Shown piece by piece: positions 1-10,289 of a stretch of 64,000 nt of DNA (position 1 is the stretch's first letter; every line of letters starts with the position of its first letter). The notes below the pieces were generated by a model. It was not told the origin of the DNA. It ran no database searches and was given only the letters and a program-made list of their open reading frames with translations. The position numbers and the translations under genes were made by a program. The DNA comes from Eledone cirrhosa (taxonomy: Eukaryota; Mollusca; Cephalopoda; Octopoda; Eledonidae), in NCBI GenBank assembly GCA_964016885.1, contig OZ024744.1:26531108-26595107 (forward strand), in the 5' to 3' direction.

Positions 1-2120
1 GGGGTTTTACCTTTACACTTTAGTAAGGGTAATTATTAGGATCTCTACAATTACAGTTAGTTAGAGGCGGTAGAAATTGTAGGTAAAGGGGCAGAATTAG
101 TAGACGTATTATTTGAAGGTGAGGTGATAGGAGAGTTAAAATAATAACCATTAATATTTGAATTATTCGTATATAAAGGGTTATGTGGTACCGGTAAATT
201 AACAGAAAGGGAGACACTATGTTATTTTACTTTCCTATGGTTACTAAATCAATATAATTGGCCAAGTGAGGGGTAGTAGAGAAAGAAATCTCAACAATAT
301 TTGTGTTAAATAATTTATAGTACTAATGACTAAGAGGGAAATTGTTGAGGAAGAGGGAGAAGAAACTTTTAGGCAGGTTAGACGCTACATTGTGGGAGAG
401 CGGGGGATTAAACCAGCGTAGATGGAGAAGAACCTATTAGTGAGGTTAGACGCTATATTATGAAAGAACGGAGGATTAAACCAGGACAGATTACGAATCT
501 ATTTCGGCGCGGAGTACTAACAGCTTTAGGAGGGTTTATAGGTATGTTTAGAGTATTTTTTAAGTTCTTATACATAGTAGTGTATGGATTCTGAGTAATA
601 CAGAAGGCGTTTGGTTAAGGTTTCAATTAGAACTAATCCTGAACTCATTGCTAGGAGTAGGAAGCAAACCATTATAATAAGACCGGTTCTTTCTATTACT
701 GGTTTTAAATCCATTATTACTAGAGAGACAACTCTGTGCAATTGCATTATTATTACTTAATTCATGGGTGGATAGAGCATCAAGTAGGTAATGAATTGTA
801 TCCTTATAGCTTGATTTAGAAAAAAGCCTCATTATTGTACACTATTTCGTTAAATATGTTCTCATTTGCAGAGAGCTTAGAGATTCTATGTGAAATAGAC
901 ATTTCAATAGATTTAAGAATAGAGGGTGGGATTGGAAAGACTATTAATATAAGTTAAGATCTCACCGAGATAGGGACGTTAGAGTCCTGTATCAAGGTCT
1001 AAAGTAACATCAAGGAAATTGACTACCACATGGTTAGGCTCAATTGTGATAGAAAGACCAAAGCCTTCAAAAAATGCATGCAAATGCTTCTTCAGAATCT
1101 CGATTCCACGTGCGTTAAAGTTATCTACAGTAAATAGAGCATCGTCTCTGTATAAGCCTCCTTGCAGATAGGGTAAATCCTCATTTAGCTTTAGCTTGTG
1201 TAGGAAGTAAATATTCACAAGGTCAGTAATTTGTGCAGAATCACGTGACCCCATAATGATATCAAAGTTATTTGGTCTATTATCCATAGTACAATAACAA
1301 CCATTAAACTCAATTATAGTGCATATAGCAGTCAGTATAATGTCTATTTCTTTTCTAGATTAATCAGAATTAGTACCAGCAAAGATTAGGGTTTTATTAA
1401 GTAAAATAGCGGATATAGAGGCACGGTAACTATAGATGTCAAATTGTATAAATTTAAGACGATTATTATCCTTAATGCTAATGAACCAGTCAATTGCCTG
1501 GTCAGTATTAAGCCAAAGTTTAAAGCAAATTCTATCCTTCAATTTAGGTAAGATACGGTCAAGGATACACTTGCTAATTCGACTTATATCAGATGTAGAA
1601 GGGCATATAAGTCTAACAGAGGGGTTATCTAAAAGTTGCATTTATGGTCTTTCAGAGAAAATCTAGGGGGCATAGGTTTAAAGGGATCATTGTATTTATC
1701 AATATCTAAATCCTTCACAAAGGCCTTAGCTTTATTATTGATTTAATTGAGGGTGGATACGCTAGTTTTTTTGTAATTCTTGTTAAGTTCTTTAAGGATA
1801 AAAGAGTTGTGTCAATATTCAGAATGTATAAGTTTTTAGTTTTATCTGACATTATATGTAAATGTTTATTGTCTCTAATATTCTTGATGGTGGTGTTTAA
1901 AGAGTTCAGAAGGTTGTAGTCATAAGCAGACTTTTTTAAAACCGTATATTCCTTATCATTTTAAATAGATCCTTTTCAAATGGGTCCAATAGTACGTTGT
2001 GTGGTGGGTTTCTCTACGGCTTAAATCCGTATGTATTCTTGGTAGTGTTGGAATCTCTGGTGTTCACCTTGTCGAAATGATAGGTTTTCTATCTTGCTCT
2101 TCTTATGAAAGAATTAGTAC
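1..2120 (-). pseudogene. Penelope-like element RT-GIY-YIG ORF, degenerate (PLE-A)
   Basis: Reading the minus strand from about 2120 downward, pieces of one reverse transcriptase appear in several frames. An N-terminal stretch includes DKTKNLY and SLKDHK (about 2000-1640). Then come an RT motif A-like IQFDIYSYRASIS (1360-1641), a motif B-like MGSRDSAQITDL and a motif C-like LYRDDALFTV followed by VVNFLDVTLDL (979-1287). Near position 20-60 a CNC cluster marks the start of the zinc-binding and GIY-YIG region, which continues beyond the left edge. The parts align in order with PLE-B (14386-16335) and PLE-C (18599-20104). The PLE assignment is from family knowledge (RT with a C-terminal GIY-YIG-like domain). 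Frameshifts and stops show it is dead. Upstream limits are uncertain. Confidence 0.7.
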
Positions 2121-2416
2121 TGTGGATCAGTTTTTTCAGGTAGGTCCTTTTATCTGGAATAGAGATAGACTTCAGTGACATGACAACAGGTTGTTTCTCT
2201 AACATGTTGGCAAATAATATAAATAGCTCTACGAATATATATATATCAAAAGTATGCATACAGACTAATCGAGAGGAGAGATAAGTGATTAGTTGTGTGA
2301 ATTATATGCCAGTGGTGAGGGGACAGTGTACTCAATTCATATTAGGCGCAAGGCAATTGTCAGCCATTAAATATATTTGGTCAAGAATTTGGCATTGTTT
2401 TCTCTAACATTTAATG

Positions 2417-2418
2417 TT

Positions 2419-2462
<44 letters not shown>
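2417..2462. repeat. (TA)n microsatellite
   Basis: A pure TA dinucleotide run of about 46 bp that directly abuts the left arm of the palindrome at 2461-2543. Confidence 0.95.
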
Positions 2463-2465
<3 letters not shown>

Positions 2466-2543
2466 AATAAGAGAGTCGGTTTTATTAGTACATCTTTATT
2501 ATAAAGATGTACGGATAAAACCATCTCTCTTATTTATTATACT
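2461..2543. repeat. Long imperfect palindrome (hairpin)
   Basis: The arms fold on a centre near 2500. The inner pair GTACATCTTTA / TAAAGATGTAC is perfect. The outer parts (TAAGAGAG and GGTTTTAT on the left, ATAAAACC and CTCTCTTA on the right) also pair with few mismatches, giving a stem of about 38 bp. It is immediately followed by a small CACTCCA...TGGAGTG hairpin (2546-2574) whose relative is seen at 17548-17575. It could be a MITE-like remnant or a PLE terminal repeat; no transposase is visible. Confidence 0.7.
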
Positions 2544-2679
2544 AACACTCCAGATGCACAAAAACTGTGGAGTGCTTCACATCTGTTTAAGAATAAGCCG
2601 GCAGATTGTTCGTTAACCAACATTCTTCAATTCAATAATTGAATAATATAATTTTTTTTGCTGTGACCTGTTCTTTCTT

Positions 2680-2693
2680 TCTCTCCCTTTCTC

Positions 2694-2732
<39 letters not shown>

Positions 2733-2901
2733 TCTCTGTATCCCTCTCACTTTTACTCTCTTTCTCTCTGCTCCCCTACTACTTCCATTTTCTCTCGTCT
2801 CTGCCTCTTTTCGCCTACTCTCGCCGAGGTTAGACGTATTTTCTTCGCTCCCCCTATCTCACTGTCTACAATTGCCTCGGACTTATGTTCTGTAGCTGCT
2901 T

Positions 2902-2975
<74 letters not shown>

Positions 2976-3140
2976 TCTGTCCTTCTCTCTCCCCCTCTCA
3001 CCCCTCTCTCACTCACGGTTGCTTACATGCATACATGTGCTTCTCGTGCGTCCCCTTTTCTGGTATGTTCTCTGCGTTTTTTTCCCTTTTTTCCTTTCTG
3101 TTTAATTTTTTCTCTCTCTCCTTCTTTCCCCCAATAACTT
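2680..3140. repeat. (CT)n-rich microsatellite block
   Basis: Two long CT runs (about 2690-2730 and 2906-2971) lie in a pyrimidine-rich stretch. The serine/leucine and arginine/glutamate open frames through it are products of the repeat, not genes. The rest of 2580-3300 shows nothing recognisable. Confidence 0.9.
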
Positions 3141-3302
3141 CCAATAGTTATTGATGCACTGGAGTTAGACATATTGTCTTTAATGCGTTGAAATGTCCGT
3201 GATCTCCAGCAGACAACTGATGATGGGAATGTTCCCCGTTTGTGCTTTCCTTTTATTTTTAAATACACTTTATCAAGTAAACACACAGCTCCCTGTTTCT
3301 TC

Positions 3303-3304
<2 letters not shown>

Positions 3305-3398
<94 letters not shown>
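3305..3398. repeat. Compound (CA)n-(TA)n microsatellite
   Basis: A CA run of about 40 bp passes directly into a TA run of about 50 bp. The same compound order recurs at 4980-5082 and 22306-22406. Confidence 0.95.
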
Positions 3399-3399
<1 letters not shown>

Positions 3400-3401
3400 A
3401 T

Positions 3402-3463
3402 GTGAGTGAAGAAATGCCCGAAGCTGTGTCTATTTTATTCGATAGGCTTCGTATCTTAATTAT
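3402..3463 (+). repeat. Dispersed ~60-bp repeat, copy 1
   Basis: This segment follows the compound microsatellite and resembles 4481-4540, sharing GTGAG-GAA, CGAAGCT-TGTC and ATT-TATT-GATA-G-TTCGT in the same order and orientation. The CGAA and TTCG parts can pair as a small stem. Family unknown. Confidence 0.5.
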
Positions 3464-3641
3464 TTGAACTCCTAGGAGACTAACTTGCATTTAAAGTTGA
3501 ACTTTCTTACTCTGTTTATTTTAGTTGAATTTATTCATTGTTTGCTCTCTTTGTTTTCTATATGAAAGCACTCTAGTATAGTGCTGTTGGGTTGGACATA
3601 TTTATTAATTTGAATCCACAGATTTTACGGAAAAACCAAGT

Positions 3642-3798
3642 AGAAGATCCAGGGGTATACCCCGAGCCAGATGGTTGGATAACATTCATGAGCTTGGATG
3701 GCAGGCTTGGGGATACAGCCGGATCAGTTGGAGACGGTTGCTTCTGACAGGACCTGCTGGAAGGAGTGTTTGAGGACTCTGGCCCATGACACTCTCAG
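3642..3798 (+). pseudogene. 3' end of a non-LTR retrotransposon ORF
   Basis: One frame reads RGIPRARWLDNIHELGW. After a frameshift the adjacent frame continues with LGIQPDQLETVASDR and ends in CLRTLA just before a GAA run. This is the arginine-rich GRPRxRWxD...VAxDRxxW pattern typical of C-terminal tails of several APE-type non-LTR reverse transcriptases in invertebrates (family knowledge). The copy is 5'-truncated to about 160 bp. The (GAA)n tract directly after it may be its tail or its target. The exact clade cannot be told. Confidence 0.55.
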
Positions 3799-3912
3799 GA
3801 AGAAGAAGAAGAAGAAGAAGAAGAAGAAGAAGAAGAAGAAGAAGAAGAAGAAGAAGAAGAAGAAGAAGAAGAAGAAGAAGAAGAAGAAGAAGAAGAAGAA
3901 GAAGAAGAAGAA
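3799..3912. repeat. (GAA)n microsatellite
   Basis: About 38 pure AAG/GAA trinucleotides in tandem. The poly-Lys, poly-Arg and poly-Ser open frames across it are artefacts of the repeat. Confidence 0.97.
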
Positions 3913-4480
3913 ATCACTGTAACAAACATCACAAAGCCTTTTCCCGACGCTCTAACGATTTTACCCACAATAAACAGATTGATAATGATTTTATTACGTG
4001 CCAGTCTTGTACTTGGATTATCAAGGATATATTTCAACAATCTTAAAATTCTAGCAATAATATATTGCTTTTACATTCCCTAAAATAGTGTCTTCCAGTA
4101 AATGGTGAGGTCTGGCTTATCTTCTCTTTAATGTGACATCACGTGTCTCTAGAAGTTGAAAACTACTACAATCACTTGCGACCAGCAATGGGATATACTA
4201 GCACGCCATATGAAGCTTTCCATCACAAAGAGGCGAACCCCCGCTGATGACATGGTGTCCGACAAATTACATAATGTATAATAGTATTACTTAATTTTCT
4301 GCAAATGGTTGTTCCACTCGGTCGTTGCCAGCAGATCGCAATTGTAGAAACTGATGCATCGGTCTGGGTATCTCAATTTTCCTACACACACAATATCATC
4401 TTTCTCACTAATTTACGTATGTCTACACTCTAATCTGTTGGGTTTTAATTTTGGTGACACGGACTTAATTAGTTTATTAA
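3913..4480. other. Unassigned intergenic sequence
   Basis: Mostly unique-looking AT-rich DNA. No open frame, RNA fold or terminal repeat could be recognised. Confidence 0.5.
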
Positions 4481-4540
4481 GTGAGGAAACGACGAAGCTA
4501 TGTCCATTCTATTTGATAAGTTTCGTTCCATAATTATATA
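4481..4540 (+). repeat. Dispersed ~60-bp repeat, copy 2
   Basis: Second copy of the repeat at 3402-3463, again beside a long dinucleotide microsatellite (GT instead of CA-TA). Confidence 0.5.
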
Positions 4541-4561
4541 TATATATTTGTATGTCTATGT

Positions 4562-4699
<138 letters not shown>

Positions 4700-4873
4700 C
4701 TGAGTGTGTGTGCCTGTGCGTATTCTTGAAATACATATATCTAAATGTTGAAAATCTCGAACACAGGAGGTAGCTGGGAACACTTCTTCTTTCAATAGAC
4801 ATATCTTCCAGTGTTCAATATTTTCTATATATTCTAAACATTTGAACTCATTCGACTCTCCATTGTTTATTTA

Positions 4874-5132
<259 letters not shown>

Positions 5133-6625
5133 TTGGGAAGAGTGAGAAGGAGTTGGATGTGCTTGTTGACACTGTCCGTATTTTCAGCAATGATATATGT
5201 ATGCAATTTGGTATTAGTAAGTGTGGAGTCCTTGTGATGAAGAGGGGTAAATTGAGCTGAAGCAACGGAATTCAGGTACCAACAGGTGAGATGATAAAAG
5301 AAATTGACACTGAAGAAGGATACACATATTTAGGTGTTCTGGAGGCAGATGACATCAAGAACAAAGAAATGAAGGAATTGATAAAATCTGAATACATTCG
5401 GAGAGTAAGGAGCGTATTAAAGTCACATCTGAACAGTAGGAATGCCATAAGGGCAATAAATTCCCGAGCTGTGTCTATTATCAGGTACAGTGCGGGATTT
5501 CTGAGATGGAATGTTGCTGAACAAAAAGAAATGGATAGGAAGACTAGGAAGCTATTGACTATCTACAACATGTTCCACAAGAGGAGTGATGTCGATAGAC
5601 TCTACTTAAGGAGATCTGAAGGTGGAAGAGGTCTTATCAGCATAGAGGACTGTGTTCAGATGGAGAAAAACAACCTACACAAATACGTGACTGACAGTAG
5701 GGAGCCAATGTTCAGAATTGTACTGAAGGAGAGGACAATAGACCAGGGGATGTCCAAGGAGGAAATAACATCAAGGATAAAGAGCAAACTTCATGAAAAA
5801 TCCCTTCATAGTACCTTCTTTGAGAAAACTGAATTCAGAGATCCACAGACATGGATCTGGTTGAAAAGAGGAGACCTTCAAAAGGCTACAGAAGAAATGC
5901 TAATGGCTGCGCAAGAGCAGGCCCTCAAACAAAAGTGGCTGAAACACCATATTTACAAGGGGGAGGCTAGCCCACTGTGTAGGATCTGTGGAGAGAGAGA
6001 GGAGACTGTGGCTCACATTGTATCAGAGTGTAAACACATAGCCCAGACTCATTATAAAGGCTGGAGACATGATGTGATGGGCAGGGTGATCCACTGGCAC
6101 CTATGCAATGTAAACAATTTACCACATTCTGAGAAATGGTATGAGCATAGGCCAGAGGCGGTGATTGAGAACAGTCAGGTGAAGGTGCTGTGGGATTTTA
6201 GGATACAGACGGACAAAAAACTGGAACACAATAGACCTGACCTGGTGGTTGTGGACAAAGAAAAAAGATCGTGCCTGATTGTGGATGTGGCCTGCCCGTT
6301 CGACACGAGAGTGCAAGAGAAGGAGAGGGAGAAAATTAACCGATACCAGGACCTAAAGTGGGAGGTGAAAAGGATTTGGAACTGCCATGAAGTCAAAGTG
6401 ATCCCGATTGTCATAGGCGCACTGGGGACTATCTCCAAAGGTTTCCAGGGATGGTTAAAGAAAATCGGCCCCTCCACGCTTTTTGGAACGCTTCAAAAGG
6501 CATGCTTGCTTGGAACGGCAAGAACCCTCCGATACGTCCTGAATATCTGAGGCTGCAGGTAGTGGCTTGATATTCAATCCAACGGACTTTCCAGTTAACC
6601 AACATCAATGACTGAGATTCAAGGA
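5133..6625 (+). pseudogene. R4/Dong-type non-LTR retrotransposon, 5'-truncated (R4-A1)
   Basis: An uninterrupted frame (5291-6550) encodes the C-terminal part of a single-ORF element, starting after the RT catalytic core; 5133-5290 holds frameshifted RT thumb sequence. It contains [11 protein letters not shown], the conserved RTRKLLTIYNMFH-type segment, a CCHC knuckle (CRICGEREETVAHIVSEC) and a restriction-like endonuclease signature, RPDLVVVDKEK then LIVDVACP, followed by PIVIGALGTISK. This RT, CCHC, PD...D order is characteristic of the R2/R4/NeSL group (family knowledge); similarity to R4-B supports the R4/Dong side. The 3' UTR (6551-6625, GAGGCTGCAGGTAGTGGC...) is shared with R4-A2, A3 and A4. 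The tail is (AAT)n. Confidence 0.85.
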
Positions 6626-6658
6626 ATAACAATAACAATAATAATAATAATAATATTA
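6626..6658. repeat. (AAC/AAT)n junction between R4-A1 and Tx-1
   Basis: Trinucleotide tract in which the 3' end of R4-A1 (plus) meets the 3' end of Tx-1 (minus), tail to tail. Confidence 0.9.
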
Positions 6659-6913
6659 ATTAGGTTTTCTTTATTAACCACAAGGGTTTACATAAAGTAG
6701 ACATTAAGGACAGTACAGGACAATACAGGACGGTACAAATGGGCATTTCTGCATGTAAAAGACAAAAAAGAGGATATAACAAAAAAATAACAATGAAAAA
6801 TTCCCCAATAGGGGGGAGACTTCGAAGGGACATTTGTGGAGAAAGCCCAGTAAAAGGCCACAGTGACCCTGACCACCAGGTCAATTGTCCTCTTCCAGTT
6901 TTCCACCTTTAAT

Positions 6914-9900
6914 TTACAGACACATACTCAGAGTAGGCCCATTCACTCGGGCCATTCTTGCTTCTCTCACCCATCTTTCAACAAAATGCTGAGAAGAGAG
7001 CACTTCCCTCTCTACCCTGATTTTCCTTTTCAAATGAAATTTGAAAAAGTTAATCAGGGCATCACCGAAGAGGTAAGTGCTCGTCTTCAGCCCTTTCAAA
7101 CGTGTCCACCATACTATCTCTTTCGCCATGGCCACCAGACAGATAAAAACTGCCTGCCCTTCCCGGCTAAAGGAGGAGGGCGGGGCAATCCTCACAATGG
7201 ACCCAGATGATAGCTGGATCCGTCCTACACGCGACAGCAGGTGTTCGACATAAACCCACAAGTCAGAAATACTCGGACACTGGACGAGTGCGTTCAGGAC
7301 GGTTTCGTCGCCCTGCGCGCATCTCGGACATGCCCGACTGACGGCACTTCCATGCCTGTAGAGTTTATCCCGAACTGGCAAGGTTCCTCGGTAGCACTGC
7401 CAGGCAGGAGATTTCTGGAAGTTGTCCATAAGCCCTGGCCCGAAAGTTCTTCCGAAGAGATTGGCTAGTTGATTTTCGTCGACGCCTAGAGTTTCCCCAA
7501 GTACGTCGTCGCTCTTCCCCTCCACTAATCCTCTATAGAACGCCGAGGTGGAGTTTCCACCGATCACATTGCCCGATTGGTCGAGGGCTGTGAGCGCCTG
7601 AAGACATTCCAGTCTCCAGGCGCTCCCTCTCAGTCTTGGCTGGCTTGACCCATGACTGCAGCTCCGTCAAGGAAACGAGCTGGGGAAATACGTGTCTAGC
7701 AAACGGCGACCACACCTGATCACCGTCGAGGAAGAGGTGGAGATGTCGTAGCCTGAGCGCGTGCCTGCGCATCATCAGCCACGGCATGCCCAGCCCTCCA
7801 CGTAGCGGGTGTTGACAACAGATGGACCGCCTGACCATCGGAGCGCGTCCCTTCCACAAAAAGCGAAAGAGCAAACGCTCCAGTGCAGTCAGTCGACCTT
7901 TCAGGGATAGCTTCCTCTCAGCCCATTTCTGGGTGAGAGAAGCCACCCTGCTCGTCACCTCGTTCCAGGTTTTGTCCGTCTGGAGGTCCGGACCGAACTA
8001 GACCCCTAGCAATTTAACCGGTCCGTCCGTCCAGCGTCCGAAGACGCTGTTGGACGGCATGGACTTGCCTCTCCAGGTGCCGAGCTGAAGGCCCACTGAC
8101 TTTTCCTGGTTGATCATTGCTCCTGTCACCGCTTCGTATTCTCTTAGTGTAGTGCCGATCGCCTCGATGTATTTGGCTTTTGGCACCACTATGGTGACGT
8201 CGTCCGCATATGCTGACACGGATCTTCCGCATCCTAGTTCGCGCGGGACGGCTCTCGACGTTCCCAGTTTGTGCAGTAATGGCTCGAGAGTCAATACGTA
8301 CAAGAGGGACGAGGGGGACCATCCTTTGAGGACCGAGCGCATGGTTTTGAACAGTTCCGAAAGGTGACCATTCACTCTCACCACAGAGCAGATGTCGCTG
8401 TGCATAGCAGTGATCCAGCCTCTGAAGACGGGCCCAAAGCCAGCCGCCCTCAGGACTGCCGCTAGGTAACGATGGTCGACCCAATCGAAAGCTTTCGACT
8501 GATCTAAATTGATCAAGGACCCACCCGTGCCAGGTTCCCTAGCTACCCTCTCTACGATGTATCGCATGAGGTGGAGGTTGTCGTGGATGGATCTCTCGGG
8601 AATGGAGCATATCTGCGCCTCTCCCACCAGACCACCAACGACAAGCGCCAATCTCTTTGCTAGCACCTTGGCCAAAATCCTGAACTCTGTGTTTAGCAGA
8701 GTTATGGGCCTGACATTATCTATATTATCCCCCTTGTTCGGATCCTTTCTGAGCAGTGCCACCGCTCCTCGGCTCACAGAACTGGGAATTCTCCCGTTCT
8801 GTTGCCAGTTGCAGTAGTCGTCCGCCAAGAGGCCTCCGAACAAGTCTGGCATCTGTACGTAAAGTTCATAGGGCAGACCATCCAAACCAGGCGATTTACC
8901 TCTTTTGCAGCCAGTCATTTCCTCCCTTACTTCAGCGGCTGTTATCGGCTTTTCGCAGTGGCCGAGAGCCGCGGCAGTCCGTCGAGGTACACACTAAAGT
9001 ACATCCCTCGACCCGGCCCACCGCCGCCCCCGAACAGCTGAGTGAAGTGTCGCTGAAAAGCTTCACACATTTTCCCGGGATAGAGTAGCATGCGCCCTTC
9101 GTGGTCCATCAAAGACCGGATCGTGGCTTTGTTGCCACGACGCGCCTCCGCCACTCGGGCCCATTGAACGGCTTTCGTCCCCTCGTGTCTGAGAGCACGC
9201 ACCCTAGCTCTGACAACGCAGCCTTCATGCTTTGCATTGAAGAATTGGTCAAGGGCCAATTTCGACGCAAGTACGTCGGTCGCGATGCCTTTGCAAAGCG
9301 CCTCGTCTAATTTTCTAACTAATTCTCCCTCTGCTCTATTTTTCTCTATTGCTAAAGCCTTACTAAATCTAATGGACTCTATTCTAATTACTCTTTTCAG
9401 AGCAAACCACCACTTGTTGTTGACGATGGCCCTCGTCAACGCCCGCTTAACTAGTTCACTAATCCGGTCTCTGTAGGCCTTGCGCGCTGGTAAGGACGCG
9501 TTTAGCTTCCAGTAGCCGGGTCCTCGTCTATGAAGCCTATCTAATCAACCACACAGATCACGAATTTGTGGTCCGTGTAGGTGAGTGTCTTGAATTGTGG
9601 ACAGCCTATGCTAGACCTCTCTATTTCCCTACAAAATACTCTATCTAGATATGATCTGGATGAACCGATGCGATTTGTCCAAGTCCACATTGGCACATTC
9701 GGGAAATCCAATCGGTACCTGTCAGACAGTTCAACACGCCTGAGCAGGTTGGTGAGGCTCTTGCACCCTCCTCCCCTATCCGCTAATTCCACACAGTCCC
9801 AGCGTGCATTTAAGATCCCGTTCCAGTCACCCACTAACACTAAAGAGCGGGACGTTCCAAGATAGGTCTCCAGACGCGGGAAGAAATCAGGCCGACCTGC

Positions 9901-10248
9901 TCCTGTTGGGGCATAGACGGCCACTAGCCTGAAAGTTTGCCCGTCTCCGCTGGTCACGTCTAGCACCACCAACTTACCTTCTGGGTCCAGGGCGATGGCC
10001 CGTATGGCGAGATCCAAACCTCTCCGAAAAAGCACAGCAACTCCTCTTCCCGATCCCGGACGGCTGGGAGATGCGTACACATCGTAGCCGCCGAAAATCG
10101 GTGCGAAGGCCCGTGCTTCGGAGATTCTGGTCTCGCTGATGGCTACTACATCTATGTTTAGTGACCTGAGCTCGTTGAGCAGGTGGCCCAGCTTCCATGA
10201 CGACCCCAAATCACGCGCATTTATGCTGCCTATTCTGAGTGAGGTCAT
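6914..10248 (-). pseudogene. Tx-1 ORF2: AP endonuclease and reverse transcriptase
   Basis: The ATG at 10248 begins MTSLRIGSINARDLGSSWK. APE landmarks follow in order: ISETRI, AVYAPTG, VGDWNGIL and YTDHKFVI (10248-9541). RT landmarks are GKSPGLDGLPYE, NVRPITLLN, LDQSKAFDWVDH and the catalytic AYADDV (8918-7998). The C-terminal part has a CCHC-like CPRCAQGDETVLNALVQC in which the usual His is Asn (7567-6914). The product would nick target DNA and prime cDNA synthesis. Several frame changes (near 9540, 8930, 7980 and 7550) break the frame. Residue SVLKGWSPSS replaces the usual SVRQGCPLSS around motif B, which would itself cripple activity. Clade assignment to Tx1/L1 is by motif resemblance. Confidence 0.82.
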
Positions 10249-10289
10249 GTTGAAATGGAGTGGAAAAGATGGGAAAGACCACTTACCTT

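Noticed and set aside
9101..9476. Plus-strand open frames across 7.2-10.3 kb and 28.8-30.9 kb
   Set aside because: They are antisense shadows of Tx1 ORF2; the minus frames contain all endonuclease and RT motifs.
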